From DASZTU01 sp035493835 (GTDB lineage Bacteria; Pseudomonadota; Alphaproteobacteria; Rhizobiales; Devosiaceae), in assembly GCA_035493835.1 (NCBI GenBank), contig DATJHO010000016.1, positions 79,175-143,174 on the forward strand: a stretch of DNA of 64,000 nt. The letters run 5' to 3'. Position numbers and translations under genes: made by a program. The notes beneath the pieces were generated by a model. That model saw only the letters and a list, made by a program, of their open reading frames with translations. It was not told where the DNA came from and did not search any database. Positions 51,785 through 60,599 of this stretch are shown here, piece after piece. How positions within the stretch are numbered: position 1 is the first letter of the stretch; the number at the start of each line of letters is the position of its first letter.

Positions 51785-52624
51785 TTGACCGAAGCCAGTC
51801 TGATCGATTCGACGACCAAGTCCCCGTCCGCCACGTCCACGGCGCGGCCAGTGGTCAGCATGCGCCATGTATCGAAGGTATTTTCCAATGGGACGCTGGC
51901 GCTGTCGGACATGTCGCTCGACGTGCTGCGCGGCGAATTCATCAGCCTGCTCGGACCCTCTGGCTGCGGCAAGTCGACCGCGCTGAGGATCATTGCCGGG
52001 CTCGGTGCGCCCTCCTCGGGCTCGATCGACTGGCCGTCCTCCAGGATCAATTCGCGCGGGCTGCCCGAGGGCGACATCGGCTTCGTCTTCCAGGAGCCGA
52101 CGCTGATGCCGTGGCAGACCGTGTTCGGCAATGTCTATCTGCCACTCCGGCTCAGGGGCGTCGCCAAAAAGGCGGCCTCCAGCCAGATCATGGAGACGCT
52201 TGCGGCAGTGGGCCTTGCCGATTTCGCCAATGCCTACCCGCGCGAACTCTCCGGCGGCATGAAGATGCGCGTCTCGATCGCGCGCGCGCTGGTGACCAAA
52301 CCCAAGCTGCTGCTGATGGATGAGCCCTTCGCCGCCCTCGATGAGATCACCCGCCAAAAACTCAACGACGACGTGCTGCAGCTCTGGAAGAATTCTGGCG
52401 TGACCGTGATTTTCGTCACCCACTCGGTGTTCGAGTCCGTCTATCTTTCCAACCGCATCGTCGTCATGCGCGCCCGGCCGGGACAGGTCTTCACCGACAT
52501 GCCGGTCCACACCTCGCAAGAGCGCGACGAACTCTACCGCGCCTCCGAGGAATACCGAGCCGGCTGCTTCGATGTCTCCAAAGCGCTGCAAGACGCGATC
52601 CATGTCGGCGGGGGAGCACACTGA
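51785..52624 (+). CDS. ABC transporter ATP-binding protein (SsuB/TauB/ThiZ-like)
   Basis: A 279-residue ATPase. Walker A GPSGCGKST, Q-loop VFQEPTLMPWQTVFGNV, signature LSGGMKMRVSIARAL, Walker B LLLMDEPFAALDE and the switch histidine in VTHSVFESVYL are all present. This is the group that serves NMT1-like binding proteins. TTG at 51785 is the annotated start; ATG at 51866-region MRHVSKVF is a shorter option. The stop overlaps the permease start by one base. Confidence 0.9.
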   Translation: MTEASLIDSTTKSPSATSTARPVVSMRHVSKVFSNGTLALSDMSLDVLRGEFISLLGPSGCGKSTALRIIAGLGAPSSGSIDWPSSRINSRGLPEGDIGFVFQEPTLMPWQTVFGNVYLPLRLRGVAKKAASSQIMETLAAVGLADFANAYPRELSGGMKMRVSIARALVTKPKLLLMDEPFAALDEITRQKLNDDVLQLWKNSGVTVIFVTHSVFESVYLSNRIVVMRARPGQVFTDMPVHTSQERDELYRASEEYRAGCFDVSKALQDAIHVGGGAH

Positions 52625-53490
52625 TGAGCATAAGCATCGAAACCACCCGCGACGCCAATGCTGGCACCGACGCCGCCGTCGCGGTGCTGATCCCGCGCAC
52701 TTCCACCCAGGAGAAGGTGCTGCGGATCGTCGTCCCGATCGTCACTGTCCTTATAGTGGTGGCGCTCTGGCAAGGGATCGTCATCGCCAACCATATCCCG
52801 AAATACATCCTGCCCGGCCCCTGGGACGTGGCCCTCTCCTTCAGCACCGACTGGCCGATCCTCCTGCCCGCCCTGTGGGTGACGCTGCAGATCACTTTTG
52901 GCGCGCTGTTCGTGGCGCTGATCGGTGGCGTCGCCATGGCGGTGATCCTGGTGCAATCGCGCTGGATCGAGCTCGCGGTCTATCCGCTGACAGTGATTTT
53001 GCAGGTGACGCCGATCGTCGCCATCGCGCCGCTGCTGCTGATCTATGCGCCCAACACGCCGACGGCGCTGCTGATTTGCGCCTTCCTCGTCGCCTTCTTC
53101 CCGATCCTTTCCAACATGGTGCAGGGGCTGAAGAGCGTCGACCACAACCTGCTGAATCTGTTCGATCTTTACGGCGCCTCGCGCTGGCAGCAGTTGATCT
53201 ATTTGAAGCTGCCGGCGGCGCAGCCCTATTTCATGGGCGGCTTGCGCATCGGCGGCGGCCTGGCCCTGATCGCGGCCGTTGTCGCCGAGTTTGCGGCGGG
53301 CTCCTCGGGCGCCGGCTCGGGCCTCGCTTTCCGCCTGCTCGAAGCCCAATACCGGCTCAACATCCCACGCCTCTTTGCCGCCCTGCTGCTGCTCTCGGCG
53401 ACCGGTGTCGCAATTTTCGGACTTACCTCTTTCATTTCATGGCTGGCGCTCCGGCACTGGCACGAGAGCGCCATAAGGCGGGAAAACTGA
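52624..53490 (+). CDS. ABC transporter permease (SsuC/TauC-like)
   Basis: A 288-residue inner-membrane permease with about six helices and the BPD_transp_1 domain. The EAA loop is LFDLYGASRWQQLIYLKLPAAQPYF. It is coupled to the ATPase by a TGATG overlap. An N-terminal about 30-residue soluble extension precedes the first helix (VLRIVVPIVTVLIVVALWQG). With the preceding two genes it makes a complete importer. Confidence 0.9.
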   Translation: MSISIETTRDANAGTDAAVAVLIPRTSTQEKVLRIVVPIVTVLIVVALWQGIVIANHIPKYILPGPWDVALSFSTDWPILLPALWVTLQITFGALFVALIGGVAMAVILVQSRWIELAVYPLTVILQVTPIVAIAPLLLIYAPNTPTALLICAFLVAFFPILSNMVQGLKSVDHNLLNLFDLYGASRWQQLIYLKLPAAQPYFMGGLRIGGGLALIAAVVAEFAAGSSGAGSGLAFRLLEAQYRLNIPRLFAALLLLSATGVAIFGLTSFISWLALRHWHESAIRREN

Positions 53491-53504
53491 TGTTCTTGAT
53501 AACC

Positions 53505-53615
53505 CCTCTCCCAGCCTCCCCCGCAACGGGGGAGGTGTCCGTCCGTGCCTGCGACAAAACACCGGTTTCGCCATCAACCCAGCCGAACACCTCCCCCCTC
53601 GCGGGGGAGGCCAGG
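53505..53615. repeat. Two short palindromes between permease and amidohydrolase
   Basis: CCTCCCCC GCAAC GGGGGAGG (53515-53535) and CTCCCCCCTCGCGGGGGAG (53591-53609) sit in the 136-base gap. Both are of the CCCCC/GGGGG type found between other genes. They interrupt an otherwise tightly packed operon and could terminate or attenuate. Confidence 0.55.
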
Positions 53616-53626
53616 AGGGGGATGTG

Positions 53627-54955
53627 ATGCGGGCAAGTTTCCCCGAAACGAGCGCGGTGCTGCTCCGCAATGCGACCCTGCCGCGGCCCGTGCTCACCGG
53701 CGCGACCTTTCCCGGCGAGCACCCGCTGGTCAGCGCCGATTTGCTGATCGTCGGTGAGAAAATCACCGCAATCGGCACCCCGGGCGCGCTGCCGGTGCCC
53801 GACATGGCAGCCGTCTGGGACTGCCGCGACGGCCTCGTGCTACCCGCCTTCGCCGATATCCATACCCATCTCGACAAGGGCCACATCTGGCCGCGCATGC
53901 CAAACCCGGACGGCACCTTCATGGGTGCGCTCGAGGCGGTGGCCGCCGATCGCGCCGGCAAATGGATGGCGGAGGATATCGAGCGGCGGATGGAATTTTC
54001 GCTGCGCTGCGCCTACGCGCACGGCACCGCTGCGATCCGTACCCATCTCGATTCCGCCAATGGCCAGCACGAAATCAGCTGGGACGTGTTCGACAAGGTG
54101 CGCGAACGCTGGGCCGGCCGCATCGAAATGCAGGCGGTAGCGCTGGTGGGGCCCGATACGCTGGTCGGCGACCGGGCGGAACTGATGTCGATCGCCCGGC
54201 GGGCGAAGGCGTCCGGCGGGGCGATGGGCGGCGCCATCGCAGTCTTCCCCGAGGCGCGGCAGGCGGTGTTCAACGCCGTCGAGATAGCCGGCGAACTGGA
54301 CATGGATGTCGATCTCCACGCAGACGAGACGCTCGAGGTCGAATCCAGCGCGCTGCGGCATCTGGCCGACGCGGTTCTTGCCACCGGCTTCAGGCGAAAA
54401 GTGCTGGCCGGGCATTGTTGCGTGCTCTCGGTGCAGGACGAAAAGACCGCCCGCGGTACCATCGCTCGCGTTGCCGAGGCTGGCGTCTCGGTCGTTTCGC
54501 TGCCGATGTGCAACATGTACCTGCAGCACCGGCGCAATGATCCGATCCTCGAAACCCCGCTCAATCGCGGCGTGACGCTCGTCAACGAACTGAAGGCTGC
54601 GGGCGTAAAAGTGGCGCTCGCCTCCGACAACACGCGCGACCCGTTCTACGCCTATGGCGATCTCGATTGCCTCGAGGTTTTCCGCGAGGGCGCCCGCATC
54701 GCCCATTTCGACCATCCGCAGGCGCATGCCTGGGATTGGCTGCGCTCGCTGACCTCGGGTGCCACCGAGATTGCCGGCTTTGAGCGGGCGGGGCAGATTG
54801 GGGTGGGAATGACCGCCGACCTCGTGCTGGTCGATGCGCGGCACTGGACGGAGCTGCATTCGCGGCCCCAATCCGACCGCATCGTACTGCGGGGCGGTGT
54901 CGCCATCGATACGATGCTGCCCGACTATCGCGAACTCGACGATTTGATGAGATAA
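53627..54955 (+). CDS. Amidohydrolase, cytosine-deaminase (CodA)-like
   Basis: A 442-residue metal-dependent deaminase of the amidohydrolase superfamily. Metal and catalytic motifs: DIHTHLDKGH near residue 80, DLHADETLE near 230, AGHCCVLS near 265 and SDNTRDPFYAYGDLD near 335 (metal aspartate). This set is that of the CodA/N-isopropylammelide branch that deaminates or hydrolyses ring C-N bonds of pyrimidine- and triazine-like compounds. ATG 53627 has AGGAGGGGG upstream. It lies in the transport operon, so its substrate is presumably the imported compound. Confidence 0.88.
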   Translation: MRASFPETSAVLLRNATLPRPVLTGATFPGEHPLVSADLLIVGEKITAIGTPGALPVPDMAAVWDCRDGLVLPAFADIHTHLDKGHIWPRMPNPDGTFMGALEAVAADRAGKWMAEDIERRMEFSLRCAYAHGTAAIRTHLDSANGQHEISWDVFDKVRERWAGRIEMQAVALVGPDTLVGDRAELMSIARRAKASGGAMGGAIAVFPEARQAVFNAVEIAGELDMDVDLHADETLEVESSALRHLADAVLATGFRRKVLAGHCCVLSVQDEKTARGTIARVAEAGVSVVSLPMCNMYLQHRRNDPILETPLNRGVTLVNELKAAGVKVALASDNTRDPFYAYGDLDCLEVFREGARIAHFDHPQAHAWDWLRSLTSGATEIAGFERAGQIGVGMTADLVLVDARHWTELHSRPQSDRIVLRGGVAIDTMLPDYRELDDLMR

Positions 54956-54958
54956 TTG

Positions 54959-56362
54959 ATGGACATTTCAGCTTTCCGCGCCGACCTCGGCGATATCCCC
55001 GTCGAGGACAATGCCCGCCTGGTGCAGCAGAAGAGCCGCGACCACTATTGGTATTCCCCGATCCTCAAGGCGCAGCTCGATCATGTCACCGCCGAGCTTG
55101 TAGTCACCCCGCGCACGCAGGAGGATGTCGTCATCATCCTCCGCGCCGCCTACAAGCACGGCGTGCCGGTGACTCCGCGCGGGGCAGGGACGGGCAATTA
55201 CGGCCAGGCGATGCCGCTTTCGGGCGGCGTGATCCTCAACCTCATCAACCTCAACAAGGTTGTCTCGATCAGCCATGACCGGGTGCGGGCCGAGGCCGGC
55301 ATCATCCTTGAAAAGCTAGACGAGGCGACCAAGGAAGCCGTGCGCGGCGAAATGCGCTTCCACCCCTCGACCTATCGCATGGCGACGCTTGGCGGCTTCA
55401 TCGCCGGCGGCTCGGGGGGCGTCGGCTCGATCCGCTGGGGCGGGCTGCGGAATTTCGGCAACATTCTCGCGCTGAAAATCGTCACCTGCGAGGCCGAGCC
55501 GCGTGTGCTGGAGTTCACCGGCGCCGATATCCTCAAGGTCGCCCACGCCTATGGCACCAACGGCATCATCGTCGAAGCCGAAATGCCGCTGACCGCCACC
55601 CATGAGTGGATCGATTTCATGGCCGGCTTCGATTCCATCATCGAAGCCTGTGCCTTCGCCGAGGCGGTGGCGCATCAGGACGGCATGCTGCTCAAGGAGA
55701 TCGCGCCGATCGCGGCACCGGTCCCCTTCGATTTCTTCAACCGGCACCGCCCCTATATCCGGCATCGGGACCAGTCGGTCGTCTGCATGATGGTGGCGCC
55801 GGTCGCGGTCGAAGCGCTGCAGATCTTCCTCGAGGTGTGGAAGGGCGAAACGCTCTATCGCGGCGACAAGGTCGACGAGGAGACCCGCCGCAAGCTGCCG
55901 CCGCAATATGAGCTGGCCTGGAATCACACCACGCTACGGGCGCTCAAGATCGACCCGACCATCACCTATCTCCAGACCCAGTATCCGACCCTCGAGCACG
56001 TCAAGAAGATCATCGGCATTTTTGGCGACGAGATGCCGATGCATATCGAGATGAACAAGTTCGACGGCCGGATCGTGTTCTCCGGCCTGCCGCTGGTGCG
56101 CTACACCAGCGAGGCCCGGCTCGAGGAGATCATCAAGATCCACGAGGAAAATGGCTGCCTCGTCTTCAACCCGCACCGCTATACGCTCGAAGAGGGCGGC
56201 ATGAAGCGGACCGACCAGGCCCAGCTCGATTTCAAGCGCGAGGCGGATCCGACCGGCAGGCTCAACCCGGGCAAGATGATCGGTTGGGAGAACCCGGATT
56301 TTGACCTCAACTCCGGCCGGGTCTGGCTGTTCGACGGACTGCAGTCGGCGAGGATTGCCTGA
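54959..56362 (+). CDS. FAD-linked oxidase (FAD-binding PCMH type)
   Basis: A 467-residue flavoprotein. The PCMH FAD-binding domain (about 45-220) has VTPRGAGTGNYGQAMPLSGG and LGGFIAGGSGGVGSIRWGG. The C-terminal part ends in DPTGRLNPGKMIGW, the usual end of glycolate-oxidase/vanillyl-alcohol-oxidase-like enzymes. It starts three bases after the amidohydrolase stop and overlaps the next gene by one base. It may oxidise an alcohol or amine intermediate of the pathway; the substrate is unknown. Confidence 0.85.
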   Translation: MDISAFRADLGDIPVEDNARLVQQKSRDHYWYSPILKAQLDHVTAELVVTPRTQEDVVIILRAAYKHGVPVTPRGAGTGNYGQAMPLSGGVILNLINLNKVVSISHDRVRAEAGIILEKLDEATKEAVRGEMRFHPSTYRMATLGGFIAGGSGGVGSIRWGGLRNFGNILALKIVTCEAEPRVLEFTGADILKVAHAYGTNGIIVEAEMPLTATHEWIDFMAGFDSIIEACAFAEAVAHQDGMLLKEIAPIAAPVPFDFFNRHRPYIRHRDQSVVCMMVAPVAVEALQIFLEVWKGETLYRGDKVDEETRRKLPPQYELAWNHTTLRALKIDPTITYLQTQYPTLEHVKKIIGIFGDEMPMHIEMNKFDGRIVFSGLPLVRYTSEARLEEIIKIHEENGCLVFNPHRYTLEEGGMKRTDQAQLDFKREADPTGRLNPGKMIGWENPDFDLNSGRVWLFDGLQSARIA

Positions 56363-56946
56363 TGCGGGTGCTGGTCGTCCACGCTCACCCCGTCGAGACC
56401 AGCTTTAACCGATCCCTCTTCCACACGGTGACCGAAACGCTCGCCACCGGCGGGCATCAGGTCGACCCGCTCAGCCTTTACGATGAGAGTTTCGACGCCC
56501 TCCTCAGCCGCGAGGAGCGGATCAATTACGAAGACGTGCCGGGCAATCTCACGCCTGCCATCCAACCCTATGTCGACCGGCTGCTTGCCGCGGAAGCGAT
56601 CGTCTTCGTTCACCCGGTCTGGAACTATGGCTATCCGGCCGTGCTCAAGGGATATTTCGACCGGATATTCCTTCCCGGCGTCTCATTCGCGCTCGCCGAT
56701 GGCGGGCTGAAACCGCTTCTCACCAATATCAGGCGGGCCGCTTTCGTCACCACCTATGGCGGCGATCGCTGGCGCACCTTCCTGATGGGCGATCCCCCGC
56801 GGCGGCTGGCCCGGCGCTGGGGCTGGGCTACCTTCCAGACCAAGACACCGCCCAAATACCTGGCGCTCTACGACATGAACAACAATCGCCAGCCGCAGCT
56901 GACGGCGTTTCTGGAGAAGGTGAAAGCCGAGTTTCGGCGCTGGTGA
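56362..56946 (+). CDS. NAD(P)H-dependent flavin oxidoreductase (flavodoxin-2/NQO1-like)
   Basis: A 194-residue flavodoxin-fold reductase: VLVVHAHPVETSFNRSL phosphate loop, FVHPVWNYGYPAVLKGYFDRIFLPG and the VTTYGG flavin contact. Members reduce quinones or act as KefF-type activators. It is the last gene of the operon, coupled to the FAD oxidase by TGATG, and may supply or accept electrons for that oxidase. Confidence 0.86.
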   Translation: MRVLVVHAHPVETSFNRSLFHTVTETLATGGHQVDPLSLYDESFDALLSREERINYEDVPGNLTPAIQPYVDRLLAAEAIVFVHPVWNYGYPAVLKGYFDRIFLPGVSFALADGGLKPLLTNIRRAAFVTTYGGDRWRTFLMGDPPRRLARRWGWATFQTKTPPKYLALYDMNNNRQPQLTAFLEKVKAEFRRW

Positions 56947-57321
56947 GGGGCGGCGATTGCCTGCGCCTCCGTGGAACGGGCTCGCCCACCCACGGTGTCA
57001 TGCCGGCGGCGGCCGGCAATCCCCCCGCTAGCGCTGGTCGGGAGGCGAGGCAACAAGATGGACCCCGGCCTTCGCCGGGGTGACGCCGGGTTTGGGGCTC
57101 GGTCGGGGAGAATTCTCACATCAGGGCTTGGCCAGCATCCCAAGGTTTGAATTCATGGCCATCCCCTTGCCCTTCTCCCCGCAAGGGGGGGCGGTCAGTG
57201 CTGTTGGCGTGCAAACGTGCAAAAAACTCAGGCGAACACCCTCCCCTTGTGGGGAGGGCTGGGGTGGGGGTGTTTCTCTGCCATGGGCCTGACGCAAAGC
57301 GCCACGCCCGGCCTGCGCTCA
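56947..57321. repeat. Intergenic stretch made of palindromic islands
   Basis: 375 bases between convergent operons with no gene. It contains CCCCGGC CTTC GCCGGGG (57063-57080), CCTTGC..GCAAGG-type sequence around 57168-57187 and CCCTCCCC TTGT GGGGAGGG (57239-57258). These look like remnants of several repeat families and probably terminate both operons. Confidence 0.6.
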
Positions 57322-58137
57322 TCACTCGATGCCGAGCGTGCCCGTCAGCTTGGAAAGGTCCTCGGCGAGTTCGGTGATCGGGCCCTGCAGCTTGAGCCGA
57401 TCCGGCTTGGTCAGCTGGTCGTAGTTCGCGTAGCCGCCATCCTCGGTCTTGTACTTGGCCAGCACGGCATCAACCGTCTTGAAGTTGCCGGCGACCTTCT
57501 GCGACAGCGCCGGGTCGGCCTGGGTCAGCAGCGGGTTCAGCAGGTTGACGATCTTTTCGGCGCCGTCGACATTGGCCTGGAAATCGTAAAGGTCGGTGCC
57601 CGAATAGCGGTCTTCTTCGCCGCTGATCTTGGTGGCGGCGACCTCTTCGATCAGCGCGGCGGCGCCGCCGACCATCACCTTGGGTTCGACGCTGAGCCCT
57701 GCAATGCGCCCCTTGAGGTCGTTGAGATCGACCATCAGCTTGTCAGCAAACGGCACGGCGTCGGCGGTCGAGCCCCTGGTGTAGAGGATGTATTCGATGC
57801 GATGGAAGCCGGTGAAGCCGGGGTCCTGCTCCTTTTGCTCGTGATCGTCGGCGCGCGAATCCACCGAGGCATCAAGATCGCTGAACAGTTCCGCCAGCGG
57901 CTCGACGCGCTCGTAGTAGACGCGGGACGGAGCGTAGAGCGCCTTCGCCCTGGCGAGGTCTCCCGCTTTAATCGCGTCAACGAATTGCTGGCTGTGGTTC
58001 ACCAGCTCGTCAACCTGCCCGCCGACATAGATCTTGTAATCCGAGATCGGGCCGACCAGCGCCATTGGGTCGGTTGCGGCCTGCGCAGTGCCGGTTAGCA
58101 GCAGGGCCGCGAGGCCGGCGATCAAGAGTTTTTTCAT
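57322..58137 (-). CDS. efeM: Iron-uptake imelysin-domain protein EfeM/EfeO-like
   Basis: A 271-residue periplasmic protein with a signal peptide (MKKLLIAGLAALLLTGTAQA). The all-helical imelysin (M75-like) domain carries the metal motif H112-R-I-E115 and LYAPSRVYYERVEPLAELF. It lacks a cupredoxin domain, so it is the EfeM type. It is the last gene of efeU-efeO-efeB-efeM on the minus strand. The Efe system takes up iron; this subunit is thought to bind it in the periplasm. Confidence 0.9.
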   Translation of the reverse strand: MKKLLIAGLAALLLTGTAQAATDPMALVGPISDYKIYVGGQVDELVNHSQQFVDAIKAGDLARAKALYAPSRVYYERVEPLAELFSDLDASVDSRADDHEQKEQDPGFTGFHRIEYILYTRGSTADAVPFADKLMVDLNDLKGRIAGLSVEPKVMVGGAAALIEEVAATKISGEEDRYSGTDLYDFQANVDGAEKIVNLLNPLLTQADPALSQKVAGNFKTVDAVLAKYKTEDGGYANYDQLTKPDRLKLQGPITELAEDLSKLTGTLGIE

Positions 58138-58208
58138 TTTGGTTCCCCGTTGAAGTTGATTGGCGTTGTCAAGTTTTCAAGCACAATTCTGCGCCAGAAG
58201 AGCCCCGT

Positions 58209-59525
58209 TCAGGCATTGGCCGCCTCGATCAGGGCCTGGCCGAGAAAGCGGTTCTTGTCGGGCACGCCGGGCAGCACGAAGAAGTAACCACCCCCGATCG
58301 GCTTGATATATTCCTCGAGCGGCTCGCGGTTCAGCCGGTTCTGCACGGTGATGAAGCCTGCCTCGAGGTCCGCTTGGAAGCAGGTGAACAGCAACCCCAT
58401 CTCGAGCTGCCCTGATTTGCTGACGCCCCGCGAAAAGCTGTAGGGGCGCCGAAGGATCAAACTGGCCCGGGTTTCGGCCGTGCGCGGATTGGCCAGCCGG
58501 ATATGCGCGTCGAGCGGTGTCACCTTGCCCTCGGGATCGCTCGCATAGTCGGGCATATCGTGTTCGTGCGTCATGCCTAGCGGTGCCCCGGTGCCCTTGT
58601 GCCGGCCGATGATCTTTTCCTGCTCGATCAGCGGCGTGCGATCCCATTGCTCGACCAGCATGCGGATAAGGCGCACCGCCTGGTAGGAGCCGCCGGCGCA
58701 CCAAGCGGGCTCTCCCTGGCCCGCCTGCACCCAGACGATCCGCTCCATAAGCGTCGCGTCGTCGGCCTCCGGATTGCCGGTGCCGTCCTTGAAGCCGAGG
58801 AGATTGCGGGGTGTCAGCTCCGCCTCGGAGCGGACCGGGGATTGCGGCAGAAATCCTTCCTGCTTCCAGTTCGCCATCAGCAGGGCAGGGGTGTTCTTGA
58901 CGATATCGCGCAGGGCGTGGAGGTTGACGTCGGCGGATTCCGAGCAGAACTGGATCAAGAGATCGCCATGGCACCAGTCGGCGTCCAACTGGTCGTTGGG
59001 AAACGCCGCCATGCGTGCCAGCGTGCGCGGCTTGAGATGTTTCAGCCCGAACCGGTCGTCGAACAGCGAGGCGCCGACGGAAAGCGTCGCCGTCAGCCGG
59101 TTGGGCCGCACCTCGGGCCCGAGAATGCCGGAATCGGGGGGCGGAAAGGCGGGATCCGCCGTTGCCGCCGCGCCGCCCTGCGTCAGGAACGCGAAACGTT
59201 GGGTCAGGATCTGGAACAGCTGCGATAATTGCTGGCGATTGCCGGCGAGCACATCGAAGCTCACGACCATCCCCGCGGCCGGGGCAGCATTGACGATGCC
59301 CGCCTGACGCGCCCCGTAGAACGGCACGGTTTCGAGCGAGGCATCGATTGCAACCGCTTCGGGCGATGCGGCGGCCGCGAAGGCATGCGGCGCCAGTCCC
59401 GCTAGAGCCGCCGCGCCGCCCACTGCGGCCGTACCCTTGAACAGTGCGCGACGGCTCGGGGATTCCGGCTGATCCTTGCTGCTGAAGAGGTGATGGGGAA
59501 ATGGACAGCGGCTGAAGAGAGGCAT
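58209..59525 (-). CDS. efeB: Deferrochelatase/DyP-type peroxidase EfeB
   Basis: A 438-residue heme peroxidase exported by Tat: SRRALFKG followed by a hydrophobic Ala/Gly stretch and AHAFAAA cleavage region (about residue 50). The DyP signatures are GFKDGTGN, the distal aspartate in that motif, and the heme-ligand histidine region PLDAHIRLANPR. EfeB oxidises iron or extracts it from heme in the periplasm. It sits 10 bases after the efeO-like gene. Confidence 0.94.
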   Translation of the reverse strand: MPLFSRCPFPHHLFSSKDQPESPSRRALFKGTAAVGGAAALAGLAPHAFAAAASPEAVAIDASLETVPFYGARQAGIVNAAPAAGMVVSFDVLAGNRQQLSQLFQILTQRFAFLTQGGAAATADPAFPPPDSGILGPEVRPNRLTATLSVGASLFDDRFGLKHLKPRTLARMAAFPNDQLDADWCHGDLLIQFCSESADVNLHALRDIVKNTPALLMANWKQEGFLPQSPVRSEAELTPRNLLGFKDGTGNPEADDATLMERIVWVQAGQGEPAWCAGGSYQAVRLIRMLVEQWDRTPLIEQEKIIGRHKGTGAPLGMTHEHDMPDYASDPEGKVTPLDAHIRLANPRTAETRASLILRRPYSFSRGVSKSGQLEMGLLFTCFQADLEAGFITVQNRLNREPLEEYIKPIGGGYFFVLPGVPDKNRFLGQALIEAANA

Positions 59526-59535
59526 GGTGCGCTCG

Positions 59536-60585
59536 CTATCGGGTGGTCAGGCCGAGCGCCGACTGCAGATCGATAAGATCGGCGGCGAGATCGGCGAGTT
59601 GCGGGGGCGGACCAGAGGGCGACTGCTTTAGCGCGCTCGCCACGGCGAAAAGATCGCCATCTAGCTTGGCGGAGAGCGTCTTGTCGGCCCGGAGCGCCAG
59701 CGGCCGAAACAGTTCCACGACCTTTCGCACGCCGGCAATGCGGGCGGAGGTGTCGGCGGAGTCGCCCAGCCGGTTGGCGAGGTCGGTGACCACGATAGCG
59801 GCGCCGGCGATGATGTCGCGCGGAGCGGCGGTGGTTGTGTGCGCCGCTGTGGCAAGGGTAGCTGCACTTTTCATTGCGGCCTCGACGGAATCGGCGAGGC
59901 CATCTGTGCTCGTGGATCCAGCCAGCCTCTTGTCGAGTGTAGCGAGATCGGTCGGGCCATTCGCTTCGGCTTCCGGCCCAAAGAGCGGGAGGACGGGCGC
60001 GATGTGGTCCACCGCGGCCAGTGCTTCGGCAGCGTGAGCGCGCGCGCCGGCAAGGTCGTTCGCCTTCACGGTGGCGGCAAGCGCGGCAACGGCCGTGTTC
60101 AAGGCCTCGGCGGACTGGATGGCATAGACGCGGTAGGCCGCGGTCGGCGCGACGAGGTCCACCGCCCTGGGCGCGGCGGGCCGGGCCGTGGTCGAGCCAT
60201 CAGCGGCGACCACCGTCAGCGTGCCGTGCGGATTGCTCAGCAGGCCGCAGGTCATCTGGTAGGTGCCGGGATCGAGCCGCGGCATCAATTCCACCGAAAA
60301 GCCGGGGGCGATGTTCTCGCGCTCGGCCAGCACCATTACGCCATCGAGGATTTCCCATTCGATGGCGCGATTGCCGGTATTCTTGATGCGGAAATCCGGC
60401 GTGCCGGCGGCAACGCTCACCGTTCCGGGCGTGCAGGCCCGGTCGGAAACCTCGATGGTCACGACGTTACCGGCGGGCTTGGCCGGCTGCCGCATGGTGA
60501 CGAACACGACGCCGAGCGCCGCGACGATCGCCGCCAGAACGCCGATTGCGCCAAGGACCAGAAGTTTCAGACGGTTGGCGGGCAT
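59536..60585 (-). CDS. Cupredoxin-domain EfeO-like protein with degenerate helical domain
   Basis: A 349-residue protein anchored by an N-terminal helix (LLVLGAIGVLAAIVAALGVVFV). A cupredoxin (EfeO Cup) domain spans about 40-130: VTIEVSDRACTPGTVSVAAG, FRIKNTGNRAIEWEILDG, YQMTCGLLSNPHGTLTV, with two cysteines and a methionine as candidate metal ligands. The rest (about 150-345) is Ala-rich helical, resembling an imelysin domain by position, but I cannot find an HxxE motif. It seems to be the Cup half of EfeO, with metal binding in the helical part supplied by EfeM. Confidence 0.83.
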   Translation of the reverse strand: MPANRLKLLVLGAIGVLAAIVAALGVVFVTMRQPAKPAGNVVTIEVSDRACTPGTVSVAAGTPDFRIKNTGNRAIEWEILDGVMVLAERENIAPGFSVELMPRLDPGTYQMTCGLLSNPHGTLTVVAADGSTTARPAAPRAVDLVAPTAAYRVYAIQSAEALNTAVAALAATVKANDLAGARAHAAEALAAVDHIAPVLPLFGPEAEANGPTDLATLDKRLAGSTSTDGLADSVEAAMKSAATLATAAHTTTAAPRDIIAGAAIVVTDLANRLGDSADTSARIAGVRKVVELFRPLALRADKTLSAKLDGDLFAVASALKQSPSGPPPQLADLAADLIDLQSALGLTTR

Positions 60586-60599
60586 GGTGCTTCCGCCGG

